Notes under the pieces: model-generated
Seen by the model: the letters and a program-made list of their open reading frames with translations, nothing else
Databases searched by the model: none
Told to the model about the DNA's origin: nothing
NCBI RefSeq assembly: GCF_009193305.1
Contig: NZ_WBVS01000003.1
Coordinates: 248,001 to 312,000 of the forward strand
DNA: 64,000 bases
Direction of reading: 5' to 3'
Origin: Bifidobacterium cebidarum
GTDB lineage: Bacteria > Actinomycetota > Actinomycetes > Actinomycetales > Bifidobacteriaceae
Made by a program: the position numbers and the translations under genes
In this document: piece by piece, positions 37,627-47,768 of the stretch
Layout: the number at the start of each line of letters is the position of its first letter
Position numbering within the stretch: position 1 is the first letter of the stretch

Positions 37627-40600
37627 TCAGCGGCGCTGACGCTTGATCGACAATACGATGCCAGCGGCAAACAACAGCACAGTCAGGCAGGCGATGCCGC
37701 CGATTGCAACGCCTGTGTCCGAAAGAGGCGTCTTGCTTGGTTTCTTGCCTGCGTTATCGTTATTGTCCTTGCCGTTGTCCTCACCGTCATTCGGGTTCGT
37801 AGATGAACCAGCCTTAACGGTTACCGTTGCCGCAATCGGGAAGGTGATGGTAGAGGCCTGTGCGGATCCCTCGGCGAGGCCGGATGCGTCGGCAGGAACG
37901 GTGACCACGCCGGAGACGGTGAACGTACCGGCCTTGGCCAGCAGCGCGGAATTAATCTCATTCCACGCCACAGCCGCGGCAAGCTTGTCGCCGTTCGACC
38001 ACACGACATTCAGCCGAGAGGGCAGCTCGGGAGCCACACCCACCTTGGTCGTCGTCTCGACCTTGCCGTCGTTAGCCAGCTTGACCGGAGTGGCAGGATC
38101 GACATGCACCTTGACAGTCACCTTGCCATCCCAGCCGGCGACCGAGCCCTTAAGCTCATAATCGCCACCGGCCAAAGCCGTGTATGCATCCGATTCGGCC
38201 CACTTGACACCAACCTGAGACTCAGTGCCGTTCGACCAATGCGCCGTCAACGTGGCAGGCAGAACAGGCTTCACACCAGACGCGGTGGTTACCACATCCG
38301 CAGGCGCATCCACACCGGTTAGCGTCGCTGCGACGACCGTCACCGTCACGCTAACAGACAGGCCCTTAGCCGAGCCTTCGACAGTGAATTTGCCGGGCTT
38401 GTCAAGCTTTCCCTCGTCATACTGATTCCAAGTAATGGTTTCAGCGGAGGTTTCGCCGTTCGACCAAGTCACCACGGCGGTCTCAGGCAGCGTAGGCACT
38501 ACCTTCTCCTCCGTAGAGACATCAGCAGGATTAGCCGCACCAATAGCCTTCGCAGCCTTCACATGCACAGTGAACGGAACGGCATCCTTCCAACCATCAA
38601 CACGGCCAGACACCGCCACATCATGTGCAGTACGCGGATGATTCCAACCATCAGGCAACGCCAACGGCACATCCACTTCAGACGTCTTGCCATCATTCCA
38701 CGTAAGCATCGCCTTACCAGTGACAGCAGGCTTCGGATCCGTATCAGTGGCGGTGGCAACTTCGATGGATTCGCGAGACGCAGTAACAGCAGTGACGGCA
38801 CGAGCGGCGACATTCACTGTAACGGTTACGGTTGCCTTCTTGCCATCAATGGTGATGCCCTTGACGGTTCCGGTCACCTTGAAGTTGCCTGCCGAAGCGT
38901 ACTGGTCAGCGTCAACCGCCTTCCATTCGACCTTCTCAGTGGTGGTCGTGCCATCAGACCACGTAACCTTCGCCTGCACCTTGCTCAAATCGGGAGCATT
39001 CGTGGCGATGGTCTCCACCGAGGTCTTGGTCGCCTCGGCCTTGACAGCCACATTGGTCACCGTGATCTTCACAGCCTTGGAGCTCACTCCACCAGCGGTG
39101 GCGGTAATCTCCGCAGTACCTTCGGCAATGGCTTTCACGTTGCCGTCCGCATCCACGGTGATGATCTTTTCGTCCGAGGAGGTCCAAGTCACCTTCTGAT
39201 CAGTGGCGTTGCCAGGCTTGACTGTGGCAACGGCCTTGGCTGTACCGCCGATAGCCAAATCAGTCGAATCCACGGAAATGGCCACGCTTGTCACCGGCAC
39301 GGCTTCAACGGTCACCGTCGCGATGATCGGGAAAGTAACCGTCGTAGAGACGGCAGCTCCCTCGGCTAGGCCGGATGCGTCGGCAGGAACAGTGACGGAG
39401 CCAGTGGCAGTGAACGTACCGACCTTGGCCAGCAGCGCGGAATCAATCTCATTCCATGCCACTGCCGCGGCAAGCTTGTCGCCGTTCGACCACACGACAT
39501 TCAGCTGAGAGGGCAGCTCAGGAGCCACGCCCACCTTGGTCGTCGTCTCGACCTTGCCGTCATTGGCCAGCTTGACCGGAGTGGCAGGATCGACATGTAT
39601 CTTGACGGTCACCTTGCCATCCCAGCCGGCGACCGAGCCCTTAAGCTCATAATCGCCACCGGCCAAAGCCGTGTACGCATCCTTGTTCAGCTCGCCCCAT
39701 GCGACGCTCACCTGGGACTCGGTGCCGTTCGACCAATGTGCGGTCAACGTGGCAGGCAGAACAGGCTTCACACCCGACTTGGTGACCACCACATCCGCAG
39801 GAGCGTCCACGCTGGTAATCGTCGCTGCGGTCACCGTTACCGTAATGGTCACCGTCGCGTCCTTGCCGTCGACCTTGATGCCCTTGACGTTGCCGGTCAC
39901 CTTGAAGCTACCTGCAGCCTCATACTTGCCGGCATCGATGGATGGCCATTCGATCTTCTCATCGGAGGTTTCGCCGTTCGACCAAGTCACCACTGCAAAG
40001 TCCGGAAGCACGGGCGCTACCTTCTCCTCTGTCGAGACGCCGGAAGCGGTTACACCGACGGCTGCCGCAGCCTTCACACGCACGGTGAACGGAATGGCAT
40101 CCTTCCAACCATCGACGCGGCCGGACACCGCCACATCATGCGCAGCGCGAGGATGATTCCACCCATCAGGCAGCGTCAACGGCACATCCACAGTCGAAGT
40201 CTTACCATCATTCCATGTAAGCGTTGTCTTGCCGGTAACAGCAGGCTTCGGATCCGCATCGCCCGCGGTATCCACTTCGATGCTTTCATCCGAAGGCGTT
40301 ACCTTGGCTATCACACGAGCTACAACATTCACGGTTACAGTGACGGTCGCGTCAGCTCCGTTGATCTGCACACCCTTGACAGTGCCGGTCACATCGAAGG
40401 AACCTGCCGAAGCGTACTGGTCGGCGTTGATTTCCGGCCATGTCACGTCCTCGGTAGTGATCGTATTGTCAGACCACGTAACCTTCGCCTGCACCTTGTC
40501 CAAGTCGGAAGGCTTGTTCGTGGCGATCGTCTCCACCGAGGTCTCAGTCGCTTCAACCTTAATGGCCACGGCCTTACCCACGTTCACCTTTACTTTGACG

Positions 40601-43600
40601 GAGGCGCTATAGCCGTCCACGCTCACCGTGCCATTGACCTCGAAGGATCCTGGCTTGGCGAAGTCGCCGAGTTTGATTGCGTCCCACTTGACATCAACCA
40701 TCTCCGTATCGGAGTCGCCGCTGGACCAGACGATCGTGGCCTGCTTGGGCAGCTGACCAGTCGGATCCACACCGGCCGGTGTGGACAGTTCGGTCACATC
40801 AACCGTGGCCGACTTGATAGTGGCATGCTCGACGATAATCGTCTGCTCAGCCTTCACGCCATCCGAGCCGTCCACAGTGCCTTCGAGCTTGATAGTGCCG
40901 CCCCTGGGCCCCTTCCACGTATCAGGCATGGAGCCCCAAATGACATCCACTCCATCACGCGTCAGGCCGTTGTCAAGCTCGACCTTCACCTTGCTCGGCA
41001 GCTGACCAGAAGGATCGGTGCCAGCAGCAACCGTAATATCCTTCAGCGTCTCGACCGAGGCAATCTTCGCATCGACAATTACGTATCGGCCCGAATCGTT
41101 CGCCATGAACTTCTTGTCATCAGCAATAGTGCTCTGACCGGGGTTCTTGGCGTACGTTCCGCCAGTGATGTACTTCGTGTATGCCTGATCCTTATCGGAG
41201 GATACAGGGCTCACATCAAAATTACCGCCGGTGATGGCGAGTTTGTTGGTGCCTGCGGTGGCAGAAATTGCCACAGTGGCATCTTGGTAAGTACCGCCGT
41301 TGATTGTCAGAGCGGCACCGCTCTCCTCAGGCAGCACAAAGATGGCCGCCTTGATGACGGAGAAGCCACCACCATTGACAACCATCGTGCCCTCGACAGA
41401 TGCAACCGGCGCACCATCGCCCGTGTAGATACCGTTCTCGATGAAGAGGATTCCTCCCTTCGACACGTCAAACATAGCGTGCAAGTCATCGTTATCCTCA
41501 TCGGCTGCGACCGTATTGATCACAGTGCCGTTACCAGTAACGGTCAGCTTGCCACCGTTCGTGACGGCGAACTTGAAGCCTGCGGTTTTCACCGTTTTGC
41601 CGTTCAGATCAAGTATGACATTCTTGCTGATTTCAATATTCGCTGTCAGGGTTTCTGCATCCTGCACGGCAATGGTGTCGCCTGCTGCAGCTGCCTTGAC
41701 GGCTTTGGCAAGTGAGGTGTATTCCACAACGGTGCCATCAGCCTTGGTAATAGTGGCGGCTACACGCAGCTTGGCGCCGAACGTACCGTCCGCGTTCTCC
41801 TTGACTACATAATCTTCGGCAAGTTCATCTTCGGTGGGCTTCACGTTGAAGGTGCCGCCGGAGATGGAAACAGACGGAGTGCCGTTGGTACTGGGCTTAA
41901 GATCGCTCACACCTTGCTTGTTGCCGGAAGTGAACGTACCACCGGTGACGGTGAGCTTGCCGTTGTCGAGCGCACGCAACGCGTAGCCCTTTTCGCTGAT
42001 TACTTTGGCATCGCCACTGATAATGGTTTCGCCCACGTCGCCCTTGGCATTCTTGATGCCGGAAGCGCCGATGGGGAACATTGGTGCAGAAATTTCACCG
42101 CCAGAGATGCTGGCTTTATGGTAGGTCAACACGGCATAGAAATTCTCGACGGGCTGAGTAATCTTGCCGCCAGTGATGTTGAGGATGCCCCAGTCATCGT
42201 TCTTGACGGTAATCTTGCCGCCGATGAGTGTACCGCCTTCAATCGTGAGGGTGGCACCACCATTGGCTCCGTAAGCGTTGACTGTGGCGTCACCATCGTT
42301 ATCGGAAGCGCTATACCAACCGTTGGCCACGAGGCTGGAACTTAGACCAGTGTTCTTGTCAGCGAACTTGACGACAGACGGATCCTTAATAGTCATCGTG
42401 CCAAAATTCTTGAGCACATAGTAAGAGTTGCCGCCTGAGCTGGCCTTGTCGGTATCCGGGTCATACGTGCTCGCTTCTTTGGAGCGGGTGTAATTACCGC
42501 CCGCGAGAGTTGCGGTAGCACCACTATAGTTGACAACCGCAGCCTTGGAATTGGAGACATTGTCGACAGTGCCGGTCTTCGCTGCGGAAGAATCCGTGAC
42601 AGTGAGCGTGCCCTTATTGACAATGGTGTGCTTGCCCGCTTCGTTAGTGAGCGTGTGTCCATTCAAATCAATGCCGATATTCTGGTTTGCCTCAATGGTG
42701 AGGGTAGCGGTAACGTCATTGAGCAGCTTGAGCGTTTCTCCGTCCGCAATTGCCTTGAAAGCTTCGGATAACGTCTTGTAGTAGTCAATCGTCCCATCAG
42801 CGTGTACGACACCGGCCTGCAACGTGGTGTTGGTGTAGGAAAAACCCGTATTGTTCTTCACCGTAGCTGGCCCATCCAAAGCTTCAGGAGAAGAGACCAC
42901 CAAGCCGCCTTTGGACACGTTGAAGTTGTTGCTCTCTAGCGTGACGTTCCTGGTCGGCGCTATGCCCGTGCCTGCGCCGAGACCGATGCCAGCATAGCCG
43001 GAGAAGTCGTTACCTTTTACGGTAAGCGTATCCACGTTTCGAAGCCAGGCGCCATACGCGTTGCCTCCTGAAACCGGAGCCACCGTATTGCCCTCGAGTG
43101 TCAAGTTGGTGATGGCGTATTCGCCATTGGTCACGTTGCCGCCGCCGATGACGAAATATGCGTAGGCCTTGGTGATCGCGGAGTTCAGTGTATTGCCGGC
43201 GATGGTGATATCCGTGGCTCGGATGTCCGCAGTATAGGCGAACCCGATGCACTGGACCGTGGAGGTGACCGAGGCGGCCACGTTGAACGTATTGCCTTCG
43301 ATATTCAAACCGGAAACGGTCTTCTGAATATAAATGACTGCCCACGTGCCGTTTGCGGTTACATCGAAGACATTATTGCGGATGTCAACGTTCTTGTTAT
43401 TCGCCCCGTTCACATGAATCTGCACACCTGTGCCGACAAAATCGATGTTGCGCACACTGACGCCATCATTGTTGCCAGCGAATGTGACGCTGCCACTGAG
43501 CTTATGACCGTTGCCGTCAATAGTCAGTCCGCTTTTACCTGATATGGAAACATTTTCTGACAAATCGGACTGCATAGTCACCGTGACGGCACCCGCCTTG

Positions 43601-43806
43601 ATGGCCGCGGCGATGGTAGCGTATCCGTTGCCGTCCTGATCAGTCACCACAGTGTCAGAGCCAATGCTTGTTTGGCTGCTTGCCTGACTGTTGGAGACCG
43701 GATTGGAATCCTCGGCATATGCCGTGGGAATGCCAAGTCCTAACATAGCGATCGCCGCAATCGATGCGACTCCCGCTTTCAATCCTTTGTATACATCGTT
43801 GCCCAT
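37627..43806 (-). CDS. Large cell-wall anchored surface protein, beta-helix plus Ig-like repeats
   Basis: A 2059-residue secreted protein. A signal peptide (MGNDVYKGLKAGVASIAAIA..., cleavage probably after AYA at about residue 31) is followed by a right-handed beta-helix of pectate-lyase type (about residues 50-330, with VSVRNIDFVGTG, VDIRNNVFDVTA and LNIEGNTFNVAA-like rungs), then a region of GGTF-type strands (about 350-950, ISGGTFNVKP, VTGGTFTSG), then a chain of bacterial Ig-like domains of about 85 residues with the WSNG or WNDG signature. A long stretch of the Ig part occurs twice. The end has a spacer (GEDNGKDNNDNAGKKPSK), LSDTG at 2028-2032, a hydrophobic helix and KRQRR. It probably acts in adhesion or glycan binding. 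Confidence 0.9.
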   Translation of the reverse strand: MGNDVYKGLKAGVASIAAIAMLGLGIPTAYAEDSNPVSNSQASSQTSIGSDTVVTDQDGNGYATIAAAIKAGAVTVTMQSDLSENVSISGKSGLTIDGNGHKLSGSVTFAGNNDGVSVRNIDFVGTGVQIHVNGANNKNVDIRNNVFDVTANGTWAVIYIQKTVSGLNIEGNTFNVAASVTSTVQCIGFAYTADIRATDITIAGNTLNSAITKAYAYFVIGGGNVTNGEYAITNLTLEGNTVAPVSGGNAYGAWLRNVDTLTVKGNDFSGYAGIGLGAGTGIAPTRNVTLESNNFNVSKGGLVVSSPEALDGPATVKNNTGFSYTNTTLQAGVVHADGTIDYYKTLSEAFKAIADGETLKLLNDVTATLTIEANQNIGIDLNGHTLTNEAGKHTIVNKGTLTVTDSSAAKTGTVDNVSNSKAAVVNYSGATATLAGGNYTRSKEASTYDPDTDKASSGGNSYYVLKNFGTMTIKDPSVVKFADKNTGLSSSLVANGWYSASDNDGDATVNAYGANGGATLTIEGGTLIGGKITVKNDDWGILNITGGKITQPVENFYAVLTYHKASISGGEISAPMFPIGASGIKNAKGDVGETIISGDAKVISEKGYALRALDNGKLTVTGGTFTSGNKQGVSDLKPSTNGTPSVSISGGTFNVKPTEDELAEDYVVKENADGTFGAKLRVAATITKADGTVVEYTSLAKAVKAAAAGDTIAVQDAETLTANIEISKNVILDLNGKTVKTAGFKFAVTNGGKLTVTGNGTVINTVAADEDNDDLHAMFDVSKGGILFIENGIYTGDGAPVASVEGTMVVNGGGFSVIKAAIFVLPEESGAALTINGGTYQDATVAISATAGTNKLAITGGNFDVSPVSSDKDQAYTKYITGGTYAKNPGQSTIADDKKFMANDSGRYVIVDAKIASVETLKDITVAAGTDPSGQLPSKVKVELDNGLTRDGVDVIWGSMPDTWKGPRGGTIKLEGTVDGSDGVKAEQTIIVEHATIKSATVDVTELSTPAGVDPTGQLPKQATIVWSSGDSDTEMVDVKWDAIKLGDFAKPGSFEVNGTVSVDGYSASVKVKVNVGKAVAIKVEATETSVETIATNKPSDLDKVQAKVTWSDNTITTEDVTWPEINADQYASAGSFDVTGTVKGVQINGADATVTVTVNVVARVIAKVTPSDESIEVDTAGDADPKPAVTGKTTLTWNDGKTSTVDVPLTLPDGWNHPRAAHDVAVSGRVDGWKDAIPFTVRVKAAAAVGVTASGVSTEEKVAPVLPDFAVVTWSNGETSDEKIEWPSIDAGKYEAAGSFKVTGNVKGIKVDGKDATVTITVTVTAATITSVDAPADVVVTKSGVKPVLPATLTAHWSNGTESQVSVAWGELNKDAYTALAGGDYELKGSVAGWDGKVTVKIHVDPATPVKLANDGKVETTTKVGVAPELPSQLNVVWSNGDKLAAAVAWNEIDSALLAKVGTFTATGSVTVPADASGLAEGAAVSTTVTFPIIATVTVEAVPVTSVAISVDSTDLAIGGTAKAVATVKPGNATDQKVTWTSSDEKIITVDADGNVKAIAEGTAEITATAGGVSSKAVKITVTNVAVKAEATKTSVETIATNAPDLSKVQAKVTWSDGTTTTEKVEWKAVDADQYASAGNFKVTGTVKGITIDGKKATVTVTVNVAARAVTAVTASRESIEVATATDTDPKPAVTGKAMLTWNDGKTSEVDVPLALPDGWNHPRTAHDVAVSGRVDGWKDAVPFTVHVKAAKAIGAANPADVSTEEKVVPTLPETAVVTWSNGETSAETITWNQYDEGKLDKPGKFTVEGSAKGLSVSVTVTVVAATLTGVDAPADVVTTASGVKPVLPATLTAHWSNGTESQVGVKWAESDAYTALAGGDYELKGSVAGWDGKVTVKVHVDPATPVKLANDGKVETTTKVGVAPELPSRLNVVWSNGDKLAAAVAWNEINSALLAKAGTFTVSGVVTVPADASGLAEGSAQASTITFPIAATVTVKAGSSTNPNDGEDNGKDNNDNAGKKPSKTPLSDTGVAIGGIACLTVLLFAAGIVLSIKRQRR

Positions 43807-43942
43807 GGGCCAGAACCTCTCCCGTTGTAGCGATGCGTTCGCAAATGCAAAAGCATTGAATCAAAAGCCGCTCTTTCCATATCATCATGAATACTTGCAA
43901 GAGCGAATAGATGAACAGTTTACCGGAACTACGCGGACACAT

Positions 43943-43980
43943 AAAAACGGCTTTCCCACAGCATGCTGCAGGAAAGCCGT
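43943..43980 (-). terminator. Terminator after the M20 peptidase gene
   Basis: ACGGCTTTCC (43947-43956) pairs with GGAAAGCCGT (43971-43980); on the minus strand the hairpin is followed by TTTTTA. It lies just past the peptidase stop and upstream of the surface-protein promoter region. Confidence 0.85.
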
Positions 43981-44001
43981 ATCGCGAATCGTTATCGTGC
44001 G

Positions 44002-45369
44002 CTACTTACCGAGCTTGGCAAGCAACAGTGCCTCGGTAATCACGTTATGCTTCAAACCGTAAAGCGAAATGGACTCGTTCGGGCTGTGCGCGTTGGCCTT
44101 CGGGTCTTCCGGACCGGTGACCAGCACCTGAGCCTTGGGGAACAGTCGCTGCAGCTCGGGGATGAACGGAATGGAACCGCCCTGCCCCTGGTTGATTGGA
44201 GCAACGCCGAATGCCTCTTCCATGGCCTCCAGCGCATCCTTGGTAGCCACGGCGTTTGGATCCATGGCCCAGCCCATGCCGTTCTCCAGTTTGGCAACCT
44301 CCACTTCGGCACCGAACGGCGGGTTCGCCACCAGGAACGCGGCCAAAGCGTCCTGAGCCTCTTCCGGTCGCTGGTTCGGCGCGGTGCGCAAGGACAGGCG
44401 GAAACGGGTCTCCGGGCTGATCACATTGAAGGAGCCGTCCACCGGGTGCGCGTCGAAACCAATCACCGTCAGGCTCGGCTTGGTCCACAAGCGAGATGCC
44501 AACGAACCAGTACCAGCAAGCACATATCCATCAACAGCACCAGCATCGGCACGCACACCAGCCTCATCGACATCCTGCTGCAGACCTCCGATGGGTTCCT
44601 CTGAGGCAATGCCCGGCACCGCGATATCACCATTGTCGTCATACAGCGAGGCAATCAGCATGGCAGCCAGCGTATTGGAATCCAGAATCGGACCGCCGTA
44701 CTGGCCGGAGTGCACCGGATGCTTCAATCCGCGCACCGTAACATCCACGCAGGTGTTGCCGCGAAGCGAAGTAGTCAGGGACGGAATCTCGGCGGACCAG
44801 TTGCCGGAATCAGCCACGATGATTACGTCCGAATCGAACTCGTCCTTGTGCGCGGTGATGAATGGGATGAAGCTCGGCGAGCCCATCTCTTCCTCGCCTT
44901 CGATGAACACCTTGATATTCACCGGCAAATCATCGCCCAGAGCCTTCAGCGCACCGGAGTGGATGGCGATGCCGCCGCCATCATCGGCAGAACCGCGGCC
45001 ATAGAGTCGGTCGTCAATCTCAGTGCCCACGAACGGATCGGTGTTCCATTCGGCCGCATCCGGCACCGGTTGCACATCATGATGGGCGTACAGCAGCACG
45101 GTCGGGGCACCAGGATCCACGATGCGAGAGCCGATAACCTCCCAGGCTCCCGGAGTGCCGTCTTCGTTGGTGGCCTGCACCACCTTGGTGTCGATACCGA
45201 CCAGCTTCAATTCTTCTGCCACGAACTCAGCCGAACGCTTCATATGGTCGGCGGTGATGCCTTTGGCGGAAACGGATTGCAAGGCAATCTTGCGGTTCAG
45301 CAATTCGACAATGCGATTCCAGTCGTCTTCGACGCGCTCGCGCACTACGTCCACGGTGAGTTCTGCCAT
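44002..45369 (-). CDS. M20/M28-type metallopeptidase (dipeptidase-like)
   Basis: A 455-residue zinc peptidase of family M20. The metal-binding parts are VLLYAHHDVQPVPDAAEW (His and Asp), LYGRGSADDGGGIAIH (Asp) and FIEGEEEMGSPSF (Glu-Glu), with the final His near LYGLKHNVITEALLL. The middle part from about 215 to 330 is the dimerisation lid. It probably releases amino acids from dipeptides in the cytosol. The ATG has AAGGAG six bases before it; ten upstream codons of the same frame were left out. It is divergent from the DUF3043 gene. Confidence 0.92.
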   Translation of the reverse strand: MAELTVDVVRERVEDDWNRIVELLNRKIALQSVSAKGITADHMKRSAEFVAEELKLVGIDTKVVQATNEDGTPGAWEVIGSRIVDPGAPTVLLYAHHDVQPVPDAAEWNTDPFVGTEIDDRLYGRGSADDGGGIAIHSGALKALGDDLPVNIKVFIEGEEEMGSPSFIPFITAHKDEFDSDVIIVADSGNWSAEIPSLTTSLRGNTCVDVTVRGLKHPVHSGQYGGPILDSNTLAAMLIASLYDDNGDIAVPGIASEEPIGGLQQDVDEAGVRADAGAVDGYVLAGTGSLASRLWTKPSLTVIGFDAHPVDGSFNVISPETRFRLSLRTAPNQRPEEAQDALAAFLVANPPFGAEVEVAKLENGMGWAMDPNAVATKDALEAMEEAFGVAPINQGQGGSIPFIPELQRLFPKAQVLVTGPEDPKANAHSPNESISLYGLKHNVITEALLLAKLGK

Positions 45370-45453
45370 GATGTTCTCCTTATATATAAAGGGCGTCATT
45401 GCAATGGTTACGCCTACACAACATGTGTCTGAACGTCACCGTAACCTCAAAGC

Positions 45454-46074
45454 ATGACATGGAACCCGTTCAAAAAAGAAGAGGCCCAAGCTCCAGTGGA
45501 GCCGGCCACCGAAAAGAAAACCGATCCGTCCGCCGGTAAGGGCCGCCCGACCCCGAAGATGAAGAAGGCGCAGGCCGCCGGCATCCGCCCGCTGGTCCCT
45601 GCGGATCGCAAGGCCAGCGCCAAGGCCGCCAAGGCCCGTATGCGCGAGCGCGAGAACCGCGAGTACGCCGCCATGCAAAGCGGCGATCTGAACAATATGC
45701 CGAAGTCCGAGAGGCTGCCGTGGCGTATTTACATCCGCGATTATGTGGATGCCCGCTTCAACCTGGGCGAATGGTTCATCCCCGTGGCGTTCGCCATTCT
45801 GATCGTCTCCATGTTCGTCACCTCCGCATCGCAGAACACTTGGGCTTCCATCATCATGATGACCCTGATGTATGGCTACCTGCTTGCAGTCATCATTGAT
45901 GTATGGCTGATGTGGCGCAAGCTCAAGGCCAAGCTCATCGCCAAGTATGGCGAGGCGTCCGTGGCCAAGGGCTCCCGTTCCTTCTCCTACGCGTGGAGCC
46001 GCTCCATCCAGATGCGCCGCTGGAGGCTGCCGAAGCCGCGCTACGCCAAGCGCGGTCACTGGCCGGAGGACTAA
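45454..46074 (+). CDS. DUF3043 family membrane protein
   Basis: A 206-residue protein of the actinobacterial DUF3043 family. The N-terminus is hydrophilic and basic (FKKEEAQAPVEPATEKK, then RPTPKMKKAQAAGIRPLVPA), followed by RIYIRDYVDARFNLGEWFIP and two hydrophobic helices near residues 110-130 and 132-152, and a basic C-terminal region. No Shine-Dalgarno sequence is visible before the ATG, so the mRNA may be leaderless. The function is unknown. It is transcribed away from the peptidase gene. Confidence 0.85.
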   Translation: MTWNPFKKEEAQAPVEPATEKKTDPSAGKGRPTPKMKKAQAAGIRPLVPADRKASAKAAKARMRERENREYAAMQSGDLNNMPKSERLPWRIYIRDYVDARFNLGEWFIPVAFAILIVSMFVTSASQNTWASIIMMTLMYGYLLAVIIDVWLMWRKLKAKLIAKYGEASVAKGSRSFSYAWSRSIQMRRWRLPKPRYAKRGHWPED

Positions 46075-46110
46075 TTACTTGCTTACAACGTTTGTTGTAT
46101 CTCATTTGCA

Positions 46111-46138
46111 CTATGGCTCCCTATGATGGGAGCCATAG
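46111..46138 (+). terminator. Hairpin after the DUF3043 gene
   Basis: CTATGGCTCCC (46111-46121) and GGGAGCCATAG (46128-46138) pair perfectly with a 6-base loop, 36 bases after the DUF3043 stop. Only a weak T-tract follows (TCATATTTC). Confidence 0.6.
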
Positions 46139-46205
46139 TCATATTTCGGGGACGATGATCCGGTCCATGCGAGCACAGATCGGGAGGCAGACAAAGGAGT
46201 GCATG

Positions 46206-47693
46206 ATGAGCGATCAATATGATGTAGCGATTATCGGCGCCGGCCCGGGAGGATATTCCACCGCACTGCGCGCCGCGGAACTTGGGCTGAAGGTGGCCCT
46301 GATCGAACGAGACGCGACAGTTGGCGGAACCTGCCTGAACCGTGGATGCATCCCCTCCAAGGCACTGATCACCGCCACCCACACCATCGACACCGTGCAC
46401 CGGGCTGCCGAGCTTGGCGTCAACGCCACAGTCGATGGCATCGACTTCGGCACATTGCATGATTACAAGCTGCGTATCGTCGACACGATGGTTCGCGGAT
46501 TATCAGGCCTTTTGGCGCACCGCGGCATCACGGTGTTCCGAGCATTCGCCAGCTTTACGGCTGAAGCGACCGATGCCAATGGACGGCACCTCGTGCATCT
46601 GACCCCTGAGAGCGGCCAAAGCGCAATAACCATCTATCGCAAAGCCGATGTGCCGGAACCGGCTGGCGACGCGCTTGACATAGCCGCCGGCAATATTGTC
46701 ATTGCCACCGGAGCCAAGCCTCGGCCGCTGCCGAATAATCCATTCGCCGCAGCACTTATTGATTCCACTCAAGCGTTGGAGCTGAATGAATTCCCCTCCT
46801 CCGCAGTGGTGATCGGCGCCGGAGCAGTCGCCCTTGAATTCGCTTCGATGTGGAACGCAGCCGGCTCGAACGTCACCTTGCTGATTCGCAAGGATCGTGT
46901 GCTCTCCAGCTGGGATCGTCGTACCAGCGTGACCTTGACCCGCGAACTCAAGCGGCATGGCGTCAATATCATCACCCATACCAGCGTGACCCATGTGGAT
47001 GTAGGCGCCAACCTTGGCGCGACCGTGCATTACACCAAAGATGGCGTTGACGGCGAACAGCAGGTTTGGGGTGAAATCGCACTGGCCGCGATAGGCCGCG
47101 AACCAATCACCGATCCGGCATGGAAAGTCGAGTTGACCGGCAGCGGACATGTTGCCACGGATGCGTTTGGCCGGACCAATGTTCCTGGCATCTGGGCCGT
47201 GGGCGATGTCACCGTCGGCCATGCGCTGGCACATCGCGCGTTCGAACAGGGTCTGGTCATCGCCGAAACCATAGCCGGCCAACATGTCCGGCCAGTGGAT
47301 GAAGCGACCGTGCCACAGGTCGTGTTCTCCTCCCCCGAAGCCGCCTGCGTCGGCCTGACGCTGAATCAGGCGCAGGATCGCGAAGATCTGCTTGAAGTCA
47401 AGGAAACCGTGTATCCGATGCTTGCCAACGCCCGCATGCTGATGCGCGGCGCAGCCGGTTCACTGACTGTGGTTTCCGGCTGCGACCAAAGCGAACCGGA
47501 CACCCCTCGAGTACTCGGCGTGCATATGGTCTCCCCATTGGCCTCGGATATCATCGCCGAAGCCGAACAACTGGTGGGCAACCACGTGCCGCTGGCCGAT
47601 GCCGCACGACTGATTCATCCTCACCCCACGTTCAGCGAAACATTGGGCGAGGCCCTGCTCAAGGCCGATGGACGGCCTTTACACACGCGATAA
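46206..47693 (+). CDS. lpd: Dihydrolipoamide dehydrogenase-like FAD disulfide reductase
   Basis: A 495-residue flavoprotein of class I disulfide reductases. The FAD loop VAIIGAGPGGYS is near residues 7-18, the redox-active disulfide is in GGTCLNRGCIPSKA (Cys43 and Cys48), the NAD loop VVIGAGAVALEFA follows near 198-210, and the interface His-Glu pair is in HPHPTFSETLGEALL at the end. It is therefore catalytically complete. ATG 46206 has AAGGAG at six bases; the frame is open upstream. No lipoyl acyltransferase or decarboxylase gene is near, so the physiological partner is unclear in an organism expected to lack pyruvate dehydrogenase. Confidence 0.88.
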   Translation: MSDQYDVAIIGAGPGGYSTALRAAELGLKVALIERDATVGGTCLNRGCIPSKALITATHTIDTVHRAAELGVNATVDGIDFGTLHDYKLRIVDTMVRGLSGLLAHRGITVFRAFASFTAEATDANGRHLVHLTPESGQSAITIYRKADVPEPAGDALDIAAGNIVIATGAKPRPLPNNPFAAALIDSTQALELNEFPSSAVVIGAGAVALEFASMWNAAGSNVTLLIRKDRVLSSWDRRTSVTLTRELKRHGVNIITHTSVTHVDVGANLGATVHYTKDGVDGEQQVWGEIALAAIGREPITDPAWKVELTGSGHVATDAFGRTNVPGIWAVGDVTVGHALAHRAFEQGLVIAETIAGQHVRPVDEATVPQVVFSSPEAACVGLTLNQAQDREDLLEVKETVYPMLANARMLMRGAAGSLTVVSGCDQSEPDTPRVLGVHMVSPLASDIIAEAEQLVGNHVPLADAARLIHPHPTFSETLGEALLKADGRPLHTR

Positions 47694-47768
47694 CCGCGGA
47701 CCAGCGCACCTGATACAGTTGTTTGCCAGTGTGTTCGTTTTGAAGACCATGCAGTAAAGGAAAGAGTG

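Noticed and set aside
39595-41715. 706-codon plus-strand frame
   Set aside because: Antisense to the Ig-like repeat region of the surface protein; low-complexity and without signal or domain.
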